Shown here in pieces: positions 1 to 5,344 of a DNA stretch of 5,344 nt. Position 1 is the first letter of the stretch. Each line of letters opens with the position of its first letter. The position numbers and the translations under genes were made by a program. This DNA is from a bacterium (GTDB lineage Bacteria > UBP13 > UBA5359). Below the pieces are notes generated by a model. The model had not been told where the DNA came from and made no database searches. It was given only the letters and a program-made list of their open reading frames with translations. The stretch covers positions 1 through 5,344 of the forward strand of contig JAQUEL010000098.1 in assembly GCA_028685295.1 (NCBI GenBank). Reading direction: 5' to 3'.

Positions 1-46
1 CGGATGGCAAGAACCTAAGTCCCAGTAATTGATGCGTAGAGAGGTC
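1..46. other. Left edge with no recognisable gene
   Basis: All three plus-strand frames meet a stop early (16–18, 26–28 and 30–32). A convergent gene could therefore end here, but too few codons (5–9) are visible to tell. On the minus strand two frames are open to the edge, but no ATG or GTG with a ribosome binding site is present. Confidence 0.3.
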
Positions 47-71
47 GCCGGGCACATATTCTGTGCCCGGC
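47..71 (-). terminator. Strong hairpin downstream of ricT, probable transcription terminator
   Basis: GCCGGGCACA (47–56) and TGTGCCCGGC (62–71) form a perfect 10-bp GC-rich stem with a 5-base loop, starting 14 bases after the ricT stop codon. On the minus strand it is followed by GACCTCTCTACG, which is pyrimidine-rich but not a U-tract, so it is not a textbook intrinsic terminator. It could be bidirectional, end the operon weakly or with Rho, or protect the mRNA 3' end. On the plus strand the following bases (ATTTATATG) are AT-rich. Confidence 0.55.
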
Positions 72-85
72 ATTTATATGTCGTC

Positions 86-913
86 TTACTTCTTTTTACA
101 CTGACCACTGCAAGGGCTGCATTTAATGCTGTCCGCAGACAGTTCCAACTGACCGGCAGCTTCAAGAAGCCTCACAATTACGCTCTCTTTGGGAACATTG
201 ACCTCTATAATAGTGCCCCGTCCATGCTCTGTTTCAACCTGGGTGCCGACTTTAGGAAGACGTGACCTGACCTCTTTGTAATAATCGTTCTCATAATTAA
301 GACAACACATCAGACGTCCGCATATACCCGATATCTTGGTAGGATTGAGTGAAAGGTTCTGTTCTTTGGCCATTTTAATAGATACGGGCTGAAAGCCCTC
401 CAGAAAGGTGGCACAGCAGAGAGAACGTCCACACATGCCCAGGCCGCCTATCATCTTGGCCTCATCACGAACTCCTATCTGATGCATCTCAATTCTGGTT
501 TTCAAGGCTGCTGCCAACCTGCGCACAAGCTCTCTAAAATCGACACGGCCATCTGCGGTGAAGTAAAAGACTATTCGGCCGCGATCAAATGTGTACTCCG
601 CTTCCACCAGTTTCATAGTCAGGCCCAGCTCGTTTACCTTCTTCTGGCAAATATGAAGAGCATTACGTTCTTTCTGCTTGTTCTCCTCCAGACGCTTCAT
701 ATCCTGATCGTCAGCACGACGAAGCACTCGCTTAAGCGGAGTGGTGATCTCTTCAGGAGAAATACGCTTACTGCCGGTGACGATATGCCCGCTCTCGAGG
801 CCGGAAGCGGTCTCGACGATTACAATATCTCCTTCATGAAGTTCGATATTCTGTGGATCAAAATAATATATCTTGCCGGCTTCTTTGAAGCTTACTCCGA
901 CTACCGTATGCAT
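86..913 (-). CDS. ricT: RicT/YaaT-like PSP1-domain protein
   Basis: A 275-residue PSP1 C-terminal-domain protein. Its Bacillus subtilis relative RicT (YaaT) acts with RicA and RicF in a complex carrying iron–sulfur clusters. That complex promotes RNase Y-dependent mRNA processing and affects sporulation, competence and biofilm formation. Visible here are a barrel-like N-terminal part (1–60), a charged helical segment (about 61–95), and the PSP1 core. The core has two conserved cysteine motifs: GMCGRSLCC (159–167) and GICGRLMCC (196–204). A KOW-like segment follows (GTQVETEHGRGTIIEV, 223–238). The tail adds Cys265, Cys268 and Cys272 before a Lys-rich end. It is the last gene of the predicted operon, in the same tmk–holB–ricT order as in Firmicutes. 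RicA and RicF homologues are not in this window, so whether the ternary complex exists is open. Family assignment is sure; the function is by homology. Confidence 0.93.
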   Translation of the reverse strand: MHTVVGVSFKEAGKIYYFDPQNIELHEGDIVIVETASGLESGHIVTGSKRISPEEITTPLKRVLRRADDQDMKRLEENKQKERNALHICQKKVNELGLTMKLVEAEYTFDRGRIVFYFTADGRVDFRELVRRLAAALKTRIEMHQIGVRDEAKMIGGLGMCGRSLCCATFLEGFQPVSIKMAKEQNLSLNPTKISGICGRLMCCLNYENDYYKEVRSRLPKVGTQVETEHGRGTIIEVNVPKESVIVRLLEAAGQLELSADSIKCSPCSGQCKKK

Positions 914-918
914 TTATT

Positions 919-923
919 TCCTT
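919..923 (-). promoter_or_regulatory. Ribosome binding site of ricT
   Basis: AAGGA lies 5 bases before the ricT ATG (913–911), within a purine-rich GGGGGAAGGA run. The triplet directly upstream of the ATG, in frame, is TAA (916–914), so the start is fixed from the 5' side. It sits in the 68-base gap after holB (914–981). That gap also contains a weak 6-bp AT-rich hairpin (937–942 with 950–955) and a seven-base A run on the coding strand near 975–969. I see no convincing separate promoter there. Confidence 0.7.
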
Positions 924-981
924 CCCCCACTTCACTCTCTTTTAAGTCTAAAGAGCTGATCTCTCCTATTTTTTTCAGCCT

Positions 982-1923
982 TCAGCCTCGCAATTGTAAT
1001 TGTATAATAAAACTCTCCAAGGTCAACTGCGGATTGGCGTTAAGCCGAAGAGCAGCCTTGGCTTCTTCAGCCAGTGATATTGCAATAGCTGCCGACGGCC
1101 CTTCTGCATTTTCGATGGTATTACGTACAATTCGACGGCACACTTCATCCAAAACGCCTATTATTCCTTCTATTCTATCACCATATTCAGCCGCCATTAC
1201 CTGCATACACTCCGCCGCTCGCAAAGCCCTGAGAGGATCCCTGGAAAGAATATGCTCCATTAGCTCTTCCCATAGATCCTTTTCAAGGGAGATATCCTCT
1301 CCTTTAAGGATTTTAAATGCTTTGGATGGCAATCCTCCTGACAGCCGATATGCCGCATCCGCCCTGCTTACATCGGTTGAAGCAACGTTCCGCCGCAATC
1401 CATCGAGCAACTCATCACGAGACGGTGCAAATAATTCTACAATTTGGCAACGTGAAGCTATGGTCGGCAAGAGATTTGCGGCACTACCGGCAATAAGAAT
1501 GAAAACAGCCCTGGCAGGAGCCTCCTCCAACGTTTTAAGCATAGCGTTGGCTGCTCCTTCGCCCAGACGATCTGCATCATCAATGATATAGACCTTCCAA
1601 TTGCCTTCAAAGGGTGGATAGATGCAATCTCTGATCATCTCTCTAACATCATCTATTCTAATAACTGCACGTTCCGGCTTCAGGACCGTCACGTCCGGGT
1701 GTCCGCCCGAAGCAATTTTCAGGCAGGAGGAGCAAACACCGCAAGCATCATCCGATGTCCTGCCGTTACAGTTAAGATAAGCAGCATATGCCATTGCCAA
1801 AGAAGTTCTTCCTATGCCCGGCCGGCCACAGAATATATAAGCATTACTAATACGATTACGCTTAACAGCATCGCAAAGAGATTTCCGGGCGGCAGCATGG
1901 CCTATTATATCAAAGAATATCAT
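982..1923 (-). CDS. holB: DNA polymerase III delta-prime subunit (clamp-loader)
   Basis: A 313-residue AAA+ protein of the replicative clamp loader, which works with DnaX and delta (HolA) to load the sliding clamp. The order of motifs fits delta-prime: an N-terminal IIGH segment (6–9), Walker A-like GRPGIGRTS (33–41), and a zinc module with Cys52, Cys61, Cys64 and Cys67. A Walker B-like IIDDADRL (113–120) follows, then LLPTIASRCQ with the SRC motif (157–159) whose Arg acts as the arginine finger. The Walker A lysine is Arg39 and the Walker B glutamate is Asp116, so this subunit probably does not hydrolyse ATP, as is known for E. coli delta-prime. The length and lack of a C-terminal tau extension argue against dnaX. 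Its ATG overlaps the tmk stop by 4 bases (1923–1920) with no strong SD of its own, which suggests translational coupling. Confidence 0.95.
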   Translation of the reverse strand: MIFFDIIGHAAARKSLCDAVKRNRISNAYIFCGRPGIGRTSLAMAYAAYLNCNGRTSDDACGVCSSCLKIASGGHPDVTVLKPERAVIRIDDVREMIRDCIYPPFEGNWKVYIIDDADRLGEGAANAMLKTLEEAPARAVFILIAGSAANLLPTIASRCQIVELFAPSRDELLDGLRRNVASTDVSRADAAYRLSGGLPSKAFKILKGEDISLEKDLWEELMEHILSRDPLRALRAAECMQVMAAEYGDRIEGIIGVLDEVCRRIVRNTIENAEGPSAAIAISLAEEAKAALRLNANPQLTLESFIIQLQLRG

Positions 1924-2597
1924 GATTGTTGCCTGCCGTGCCTGAGATAATCCGTTACCGTTGCAAAAAGCGATGCAAAAACATTCTCGATTGAGCGTGA
2001 AGCATCTATTATCCGATATCTGGCAGGCTCCTTTGCCGCTAATCGTAAAAAGCCTTTGCGGATACGTTGATGAAAGGAGATATCTTCTCTCTCCAGCCTG
2101 TCTTTGCTATCCTGACCACCGTGGCGAAACCGGTTCACCCTTTCAAGTCCCAGAGCTGGATCAAGATCCAGAATTATCGTTAGATGCGGGTAGACGGCAC
2201 CCGTCGCCAAATCATTAAGATGCTTGATCAATTGGATATCCAGCCCTCTGCCATAGCCCTGATAAGCAATAGTGGAATCAGTGAAGCGATCACAAAGAAC
2301 AACTCTTCCTGCCTGCAAGGAGGGTATTATCACTTCCTGCATATGCTGCGCCCGGGCAGCAGCGTAAAGGAGAAGCTCCGTCAGGGAAGTCATATTATCG
2401 TTTCCTGCATCCAGTAACAACGCCCTTATAGAATCACTTATCGTTGTTCCCCCAGGCTCTCTGGTTAAGATAACATCATAACCTTCTGTTGCCAGTGCAT
2501 CCTTCAACCGATTCAAATGCGTACTCTTGCCTGCACCCTCAGGCCCCTCGATACTTATAAAAACCCCATTCCGTATTTGCCGTTCCACGGTTTCCAT
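1920..2597 (-). CDS. tmk: Thymidylate kinase (dTMP kinase)
   Basis: This enzyme phosphorylates dTMP to dTDP with ATP, an essential cytoplasmic step of dTTP synthesis. Its 225 residues slightly exceed the usual 200–215, owing to about 10 extra N-terminal residues. The P-loop is GPEGAGKST (18–26). TREPGGT (45–51) is the nucleotide-binding signature, followed by LLLYAAARAQH (75–85) and the family signature DRFTDSTIAYQGYGRG (103–118). An Arg-rich LID (RFR, then DRLERED) follows. The P-loop lacks the Arg seen in yeast/human type I enzymes and the LID carries Arg, so this is a type II bacterial enzyme. An in-frame TAA (2600–2598) directly precedes the ATG, which rules out a longer form. The only SD-like sequence, AAGGA, is 15 bases upstream, so translation may depend on coupling to the R3H ATPase gene that ends 8 bases before. 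Its stop overlaps the holB start as ATGA. Confidence 0.97.
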   Translation of the reverse strand: METVERQIRNGVFISIEGPEGAGKSTHLNRLKDALATEGYDVILTREPGGTTISDSIRALLLDAGNDNMTSLTELLLYAAARAQHMQEVIIPSLQAGRVVLCDRFTDSTIAYQGYGRGLDIQLIKHLNDLATGAVYPHLTIILDLDPALGLERVNRFRHGGQDSKDRLEREDISFHQRIRKGFLRLAAKEPARYRIIDASRSIENVFASLFATVTDYLRHGRQQS

Positions 2598-2605
2598 TTA
2601 AAGCG

Positions 2606-4147
2606 TTACCATTCCTTATACACCCTTACTCTGCGATAGGGATCCCTCCCTATACTTTCCGATTGAACACCATGTTCCTCTACAAGCTGATGCTGCAAAC
2701 GCCTGATATATGCATTCCTGGGCCTGAGCTCTAATGTTTCCACCTGCCCGGAAGCGACCTCTTCAATAGCCTCCTCAGCCTCACTCAGTGCCTCCTCTTC
2801 TTCCGAGGTATCAGTGATTTTGAAGATTTCCCGCAGACAGGAAGCTATCTGTGAAACCGTGTTGCTTCTCAGAATATGCAATGGCTTACCCGTCACTTCT
2901 GCCTCATGCAGCACCCTGGGCTCCCGCCGCTGTTGAGCCCTGGTAGTAATAATCATATCGGCATCATCCATAAATTTTGTAATTTGAACCGGTGCCTTCA
3001 ATTCCCGAATAGCCCGCTCCAAACGGTTGCGGCTGATACCGTAAGGAAATAGCCTGACCAATGGCGGCACGTTCTCCCTGGATTCATAGCGTTCCGGCTG
3101 TTTAACAAGAGCATTCTCCAATTCTGTAGGACGTATCTTCTCCACCAGGCCATCAGACGTAATCACTCTTATTTCCGGCCGGGGCAGAACGCCTCTCAGA
3201 AACTGGTCCACTACATGCGCCAGATCATGATGGACAGCCATCTTGTTTTTATCCATGATCTCGATCAGAAGATCAAAGGTAGGCGGTCCTTTACGTTCCA
3301 GCACCGATTTCTGGCTACCGCGTCGTTTGGCCTCCTCATCGCTCAGAGTAACCGTCTGTATCCCTCCCACCAGATCAGACAGAGTAGGGTTGATTATCAG
3401 GTTATCCAGCGTGTTACCGTGTGCAGTGGCAATCAACTGTACACCTCTCTCTGCTATAGTTCTGGCGGCAAAAGTTTCCAGCGCCGTGCCGATCTCATCC
3501 ACGATAACCACCTGGGGCATATGGTTCTCCACCGCTTCTATCATGACATCGTGTTGAAGCTCGGGAGAAGCTACCTGCATACGCCGGGCATGTCCGATAG
3601 CGGGATGAGGTACATCGCCATCGCCGGCGATCTCATTAGAAGTGTCAACTATTATAACGCGCTGCAACAGCTCATCGCTGAGAACGCGTGCCACTTCTCT
3701 CAACTTGGTGGTCTTGCCTACACCGGGACGGCCTAACAGGAGGATGCTCTTGCCCTGCTCAACTATATCCCTGATAATATCGATTGTACCGTATATGGCA
3801 CGTCCTACACGGCAGGTAAGTCCTATTATCTTACCCTGGCGGTTACGTATAGCTGAAATACGATGCAGAGTACGCTCTATTCCGGCACGATTATCTTTAC
3901 CGAAATCGCCCACCCGAGCAGTTACATACTCCAAATCGCTTTCGGAAACATATTTATCTTCAAGATAAACGAACTTATCCGGGAAGCGAGCTTCCGGCTC
4001 CCGTCCCAAATCCAGAACAACCTCTATGAGGTCGCTCAGATTACGTTGCGCTTCCAGATTCCTCCTGATCAAAGGTGGAAGCACCTGCAAAAGCTGGTCG
4101 AGATTATCGGTCACCGCTTTTTTAATCTGCATAACGCCTCCCGGCAT
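2606..4147 (-). CDS. AAA-type ATPase with C-terminal R3H domain (Ycf45/SpoIIIAA-like)
   Basis: A 513-residue soluble protein combining a SpoIIIAA-like/secretion-type P-loop ATPase with a single-strand nucleic-acid-binding R3H domain. Residues about 10–130 form the N-terminal region. The ATPase has Walker A GRPGVGKTT (139–147), Walker B VVIVDEIG (213–220) and ATAHGN (240–245, sensor-like), all intact. A middle region (about 330–445) contains KPLHILRSNTVSQIA, which recurs in this family. An acidic stretch rich in Glu (446–463) leads to the R3H domain at about 475–513, with the diagnostic Arg482-x3-His486 and a basic tail. No signal peptide or membrane segment is seen, which argues against membrane-bound SpoIIIAA proper. 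It has an in-frame TAA upstream near 4188 and two possible ATG starts (4147 or 4132). It heads the predicted operon, ending 8 bases before tmk. The family has no firmly established function; nucleic-acid binding is inferred from the R3H domain. Confidence 0.9.
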   Translation of the reverse strand: MPGGVMQIKKAVTDNLDQLLQVLPPLIRRNLEAQRNLSDLIEVVLDLGREPEARFPDKFVYLEDKYVSESDLEYVTARVGDFGKDNRAGIERTLHRISAIRNRQGKIIGLTCRVGRAIYGTIDIIRDIVEQGKSILLLGRPGVGKTTKLREVARVLSDELLQRVIIVDTSNEIAGDGDVPHPAIGHARRMQVASPELQHDVMIEAVENHMPQVVIVDEIGTALETFAARTIAERGVQLIATAHGNTLDNLIINPTLSDLVGGIQTVTLSDEEAKRRGSQKSVLERKGPPTFDLLIEIMDKNKMAVHHDLAHVVDQFLRGVLPRPEIRVITSDGLVEKIRPTELENALVKQPERYESRENVPPLVRLFPYGISRNRLERAIRELKAPVQITKFMDDADMIITTRAQQRREPRVLHEAEVTGKPLHILRSNTVSQIASCLREIFKITDTSEEEEALSEAEEAIEEVASGQVETLELRPRNAYIRRLQHQLVEEHGVQSESIGRDPYRRVRVYKEW

Positions 4148-4157
4148 AAAAGTCCTT
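4137..4157 (-). promoter_or_regulatory. Two successive ribosome binding sites for nested starts of the R3H ATPase
   Basis: AAGGA (4157–4153) lies 5 bases before the ATG at 4147–4145. A second site, GGGAGG (4142–4137), lies 4 bases before the in-frame ATG at 4132–4130, which is codon 6 of the longer form. Both are well placed, so the sequence alone does not decide the start. The longer form adds only Met-Pro-Gly-Gly-Val. Confidence 0.6.
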
Positions 4158-4203
4158 CTGACCTCTTTCCCTTGTAAATGTCTCTCTTAAACATCCATAC
4201 CAG

Positions 4204-4232
4204 ATTTTAACACTATTTACGGCTATCGCCAA
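4204..4232 (-). promoter_or_regulatory. Predicted sigma-70-type promoter for the R3H ATPase–tmk–holB–ricT unit
   Basis: Read on the minus strand there is TTGGCG (4232–4227, 4 of 6 to the -35 consensus), a 17-base spacer and TAAAAT (4209–4204, 5 of 6 to the -10 consensus). TG stands at the extended -10 position (TGT before TAAAAT). Transcription would begin near 4197, leaving a leader of about 50 bases before the ATG at 4147. This is the only well-formed promoter I found upstream of the four-gene unit. It is a prediction from consensus match only. Confidence 0.55.
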
Positions 4233-4237
4233 CACTA
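4209..4237. repeat. Direct repeat of 7 bases with 22-base period inside the promoter
   Basis: AACACTA occurs at 4209–4215 and again at 4231–4237 (TAGTGTT on the coding strand). The copies are 22 bases apart, about two helical turns. The upstream copy abuts and enters the -35 element and the downstream copy covers the extended -10. This geometry would suit a dimeric regulator bound on one DNA face. A related GTGTT lies in inverted orientation at 4257–4261. Chance occurrence is possible for so short a repeat. Confidence 0.35.
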
Positions 4238-4299
4238 GCCTTCCTTCGGGAGTCCGGTGTTGACATTTAGCCTTCGAAGAATGGTGCTCTCTTCGGAGG
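4227..4299. other. Intergenic region with two imperfect hairpins
   Basis: Between the phosphatase stop and the R3H ATPase promoter lie two inverted repeats. Hairpin A pairs 4271–4280 with 4290–4299 around a 9-base loop. Nine of ten positions are Watson–Crick; the odd one is U·G in a plus-strand RNA but A·C in a minus-strand RNA. Hairpin B pairs CAACAC (4230–4235) with GTGTTG (4257–4262), with a small inner stem TCC-TTCG-GGA in plus orientation. A third short inverted repeat, GGC-TATC-GCC, lies at 4221–4230. Neither large hairpin is followed by a U-tract in either direction, so a classical intrinsic terminator for the phosphatase gene is not supported. I do not recognise a known riboswitch family here. 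The possible roles are read-through attenuation, operator structure, or an unrecognised small RNA. Confidence 0.4.
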
Positions 4300-4317
4300 T
4301 CGACCCCTATCCCCTTA

Positions 4318-5344
4318 TTATTCAATCCTGTTAATCGCTAAGATCGCTACATCATCGCTTATTTTACCGTTGGAGTAATCATAAACCTCCTTAAAGAGAT
4401 ACTCCGCCATAACCTGGGCAGATATATGATGATTACGCTCAACAGCCTCACAAACACGGCGACTGCCGAAAAGCTCACCGTCGCTTTTTCTGGCCTCAGT
4501 AATTCCGTCGGTATATAGAACCAGCCAATCGCCGTGTTTAAGCTCCACAGCAGCGTGCTGATAAGAACTATTGCTCATTACGCCCAGTACTACGCCTGTT
4601 GCATGCAGAAAACGGCAACTATGACTGTGTTCTATGAAAAGCAGCGGCGGCTCATGACCAGCATTGGCATAAACGAGCTTGTTATCGGAGAAATCCAGAA
4701 TTCCATAGAACATGCTTATAAACATCTCCGGGGAGAGATCATTGATAATATTGCGATTGACGGCTTCCAAAGATCTCGCGGGGTCATTCTCCATTACTGC
4801 CGAAGCACGCAGAACGTACTTTGCCATAGCTACCAGAATGGCAGCAGGAACGCTCTTGCCGGATACATCACCGATACTTATGCCTTGCCGTTCATTGCCA
4901 AGGGGTATTATGTCATAATAATCCCCGCCGACTTCACGCATAAAATGTATTTTACTGCCGAAATCATATCGAGCGGTATGGGGCAGAGACCTGGGAAGCA
5001 ATCCTTGCTGTATCCTGGCAGCTAAACACAGTTCGCGTTCTGTGAATGATGCCAGGCTGCTATGCAAACGTGCATTTTCCAGAGCAATCGAGGCCTGAAC
5101 AGCGGTTGCCTGCATCAGTGACTTTTCATGCTCAAAAAAAGCCTCTTCCCTGTATACAATTATGACTCCGTTGATCCTCTCTCCGGAGAACAGCGGAACC
5201 GCCATATAGCATAATCTGCCCAGATATTTCTCTGCAGTATTACAATCGATACTGCTATGTAACGCTTCCACCCTCTTATATATGTTTATCGCATGACGTA
5301 CAATACCGGAACGCTCTTCCAATCGTTCCATACCGAAAACGGCC
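4318..5344 (-). CDS. GAF–PP2C (SpoIIE/RsbU-type) serine phosphatase, 5'-truncated by window edge
   Basis: This is a PPM/PP2C-family protein serine/threonine phosphatase of the SpoIIE/RsbU class. Such enzymes usually dephosphorylate an anti-sigma-factor antagonist in a partner-switching pathway. Residues are numbered from the Met codon at 5331–5329. Residues 1–90 are the C-terminal half of a GAF sensor domain, ending in the typical helix with ALENARLH. A short linker (about 91–110) reaches the AARIQQGLLP motif. The phosphatase domain then shows GGDYYD (Asp137), GDVSGK (Asp155), NAGHEPPLL (223–231), TDGITEA (Asp275) and SDDVA (Asp326/327), so the metal-binding acidic residues are present. The frame stays open upstream of that Met to the edge (Ala-Val-Phe-Gly), and a GAF domain needs more N-terminal sequence, so the true start lies outside. 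It ends in TAA and is separated by 170 bases from the next gene. No cognate anti-sigma or antagonist gene is visible. The fold is sure; the target is unknown. Confidence 0.93.
   Translation of the reverse strand, partial: AVFGMERLEERSGIVRHAINIYKRVEALHSSIDCNTAEKYLGRLCYMAVPLFSGERINGVIIVYREEAFFEHEKSLMQATAVQASIALENARLHSSLASFTERELCLAARIQQGLLPRSLPHTARYDFGSKIHFMREVGGDYYDIIPLGNERQGISIGDVSGKSVPAAILVAMAKYVLRASAVMENDPARSLEAVNRNIINDLSPEMFISMFYGILDFSDNKLVYANAGHEPPLLFIEHSHSCRFLHATGVVLGVMSNSSYQHAAVELKHGDWLVLYTDGITEARKSDGELFGSRRVCEAVERNHHISAQVMAEYLFKEVYDYSNGKISDDVAILAINRIE

Noticed and set aside
482-1591. Open reading frame of 369 codons on the plus strand
   Set aside because: It lies entirely antisense to ricT and holB, both of which have clear family motifs. 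Its translation is low-complexity, rich in Ser/Ile/Arg, and resembles no family I recognise.
982-1923. dnaX (tau/gamma subunit) instead of holB
   Set aside because: The Walker A lysine is replaced, the protein ends at 313 residues without a tau extension, and it sits between tmk and ricT, the usual holB position.
3215-3968. Several plus-strand reading frames of about 100–170 codons opposite the R3H ATPase
   Set aside because: They overlap each other in different frames and lie opposite the conserved ATPase motifs. No ribosome binding site or recognisable domain supports them.
4271-4299. Intrinsic terminator of the phosphatase gene
   Set aside because: The stem is reasonable, but on the minus strand it contains an A·C mismatch and is followed by CTAAATGTC rather than a U-tract.
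4227-4317. Known riboswitch or T-box in the 4148–4317 region
   Set aside because: I compared it by eye with the consensus cores of glycine, fluoride, c-di-GMP, ykkC and T-box elements and found no matching conserved core. The region also lies upstream of the predicted transcription start, so it would not be in the operon leader.
4122-4325. 67-codon minus-strand reading frame in the phosphatase–ATPase gap
   Set aside because: It needs a TTG start, has no SD and overlaps both neighbouring genes. It also runs through the promoter and hairpins, and its translation shows no recognisable features.

Overview
The window carries five protein-coding genes, all on the minus strand. It looks like chromosomal housekeeping DNA from a bacterium of mid-range GC content. 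The set resembles the tmk–holB–ricT neighbourhood known from Firmicutes. Here the genes are headed by an AAA-type ATPase with a C-terminal R3H domain (Ycf45/SpoIIIAA-like), a family I associate with Chloroflexota, cyanobacteria and some Firmicutes. The darA(yaaQ)/yaaR genes that sit between tmk and holB in Bacillus are absent. A Chloroflexota (Dehalococcoidia-like) source is my best guess, held with low to moderate confidence. I see no mobile element, CRISPR array, tRNA or rRNA.

Layout in the direction of transcription (right to left): (1) 5344–4318 is the C-terminal part of a GAF plus PP2C/SpoIIE (RsbU-type) serine phosphatase whose N-terminus lies beyond the right edge. (2) 4317–4148 is a 170-base intergenic region holding two imperfect hairpins and a good sigma-70-like promoter. 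The promoter carries a 7-base direct repeat with a 22-base period. (3) 4147–2606 is the R3H-domain ATPase, with two nested start codons that each have a Shine–Dalgarno sequence. (4) 2597–1920 is thymidylate kinase (tmk). (5) 1923–982 is the DNA polymerase III delta-prime subunit (holB), overlapping tmk by four bases. (6) 913–86 is the PSP1-domain protein RicT, with its own ribosome binding site after a 68-base gap. (7) 71–47 is a perfect 10-bp hairpin just past the ricT stop, probably the end of the unit. Positions 1–46 hold no recognisable gene.

The R3H ATPase, tmk, holB and ricT probably form one operon: spacings are 8, -4 and 68 bases, all in one direction, behind a single visible promoter. 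Tmk supplies dTDP for DNA synthesis and delta-prime is part of the clamp loader, so the middle of the operon serves replication. RicT (RNA processing and regulatory complexes in Bacillus) and the R3H ATPase (nucleic-acid binding predicted, function unknown) flank them. The phosphatase upstream belongs to a separate signalling unit. No clearly novel system is present. The most interesting points are the regulatory region at 4148–4317, the uncharacterised R3H ATPase heading a replication operon, and the degenerate ATPase motifs of delta-prime.
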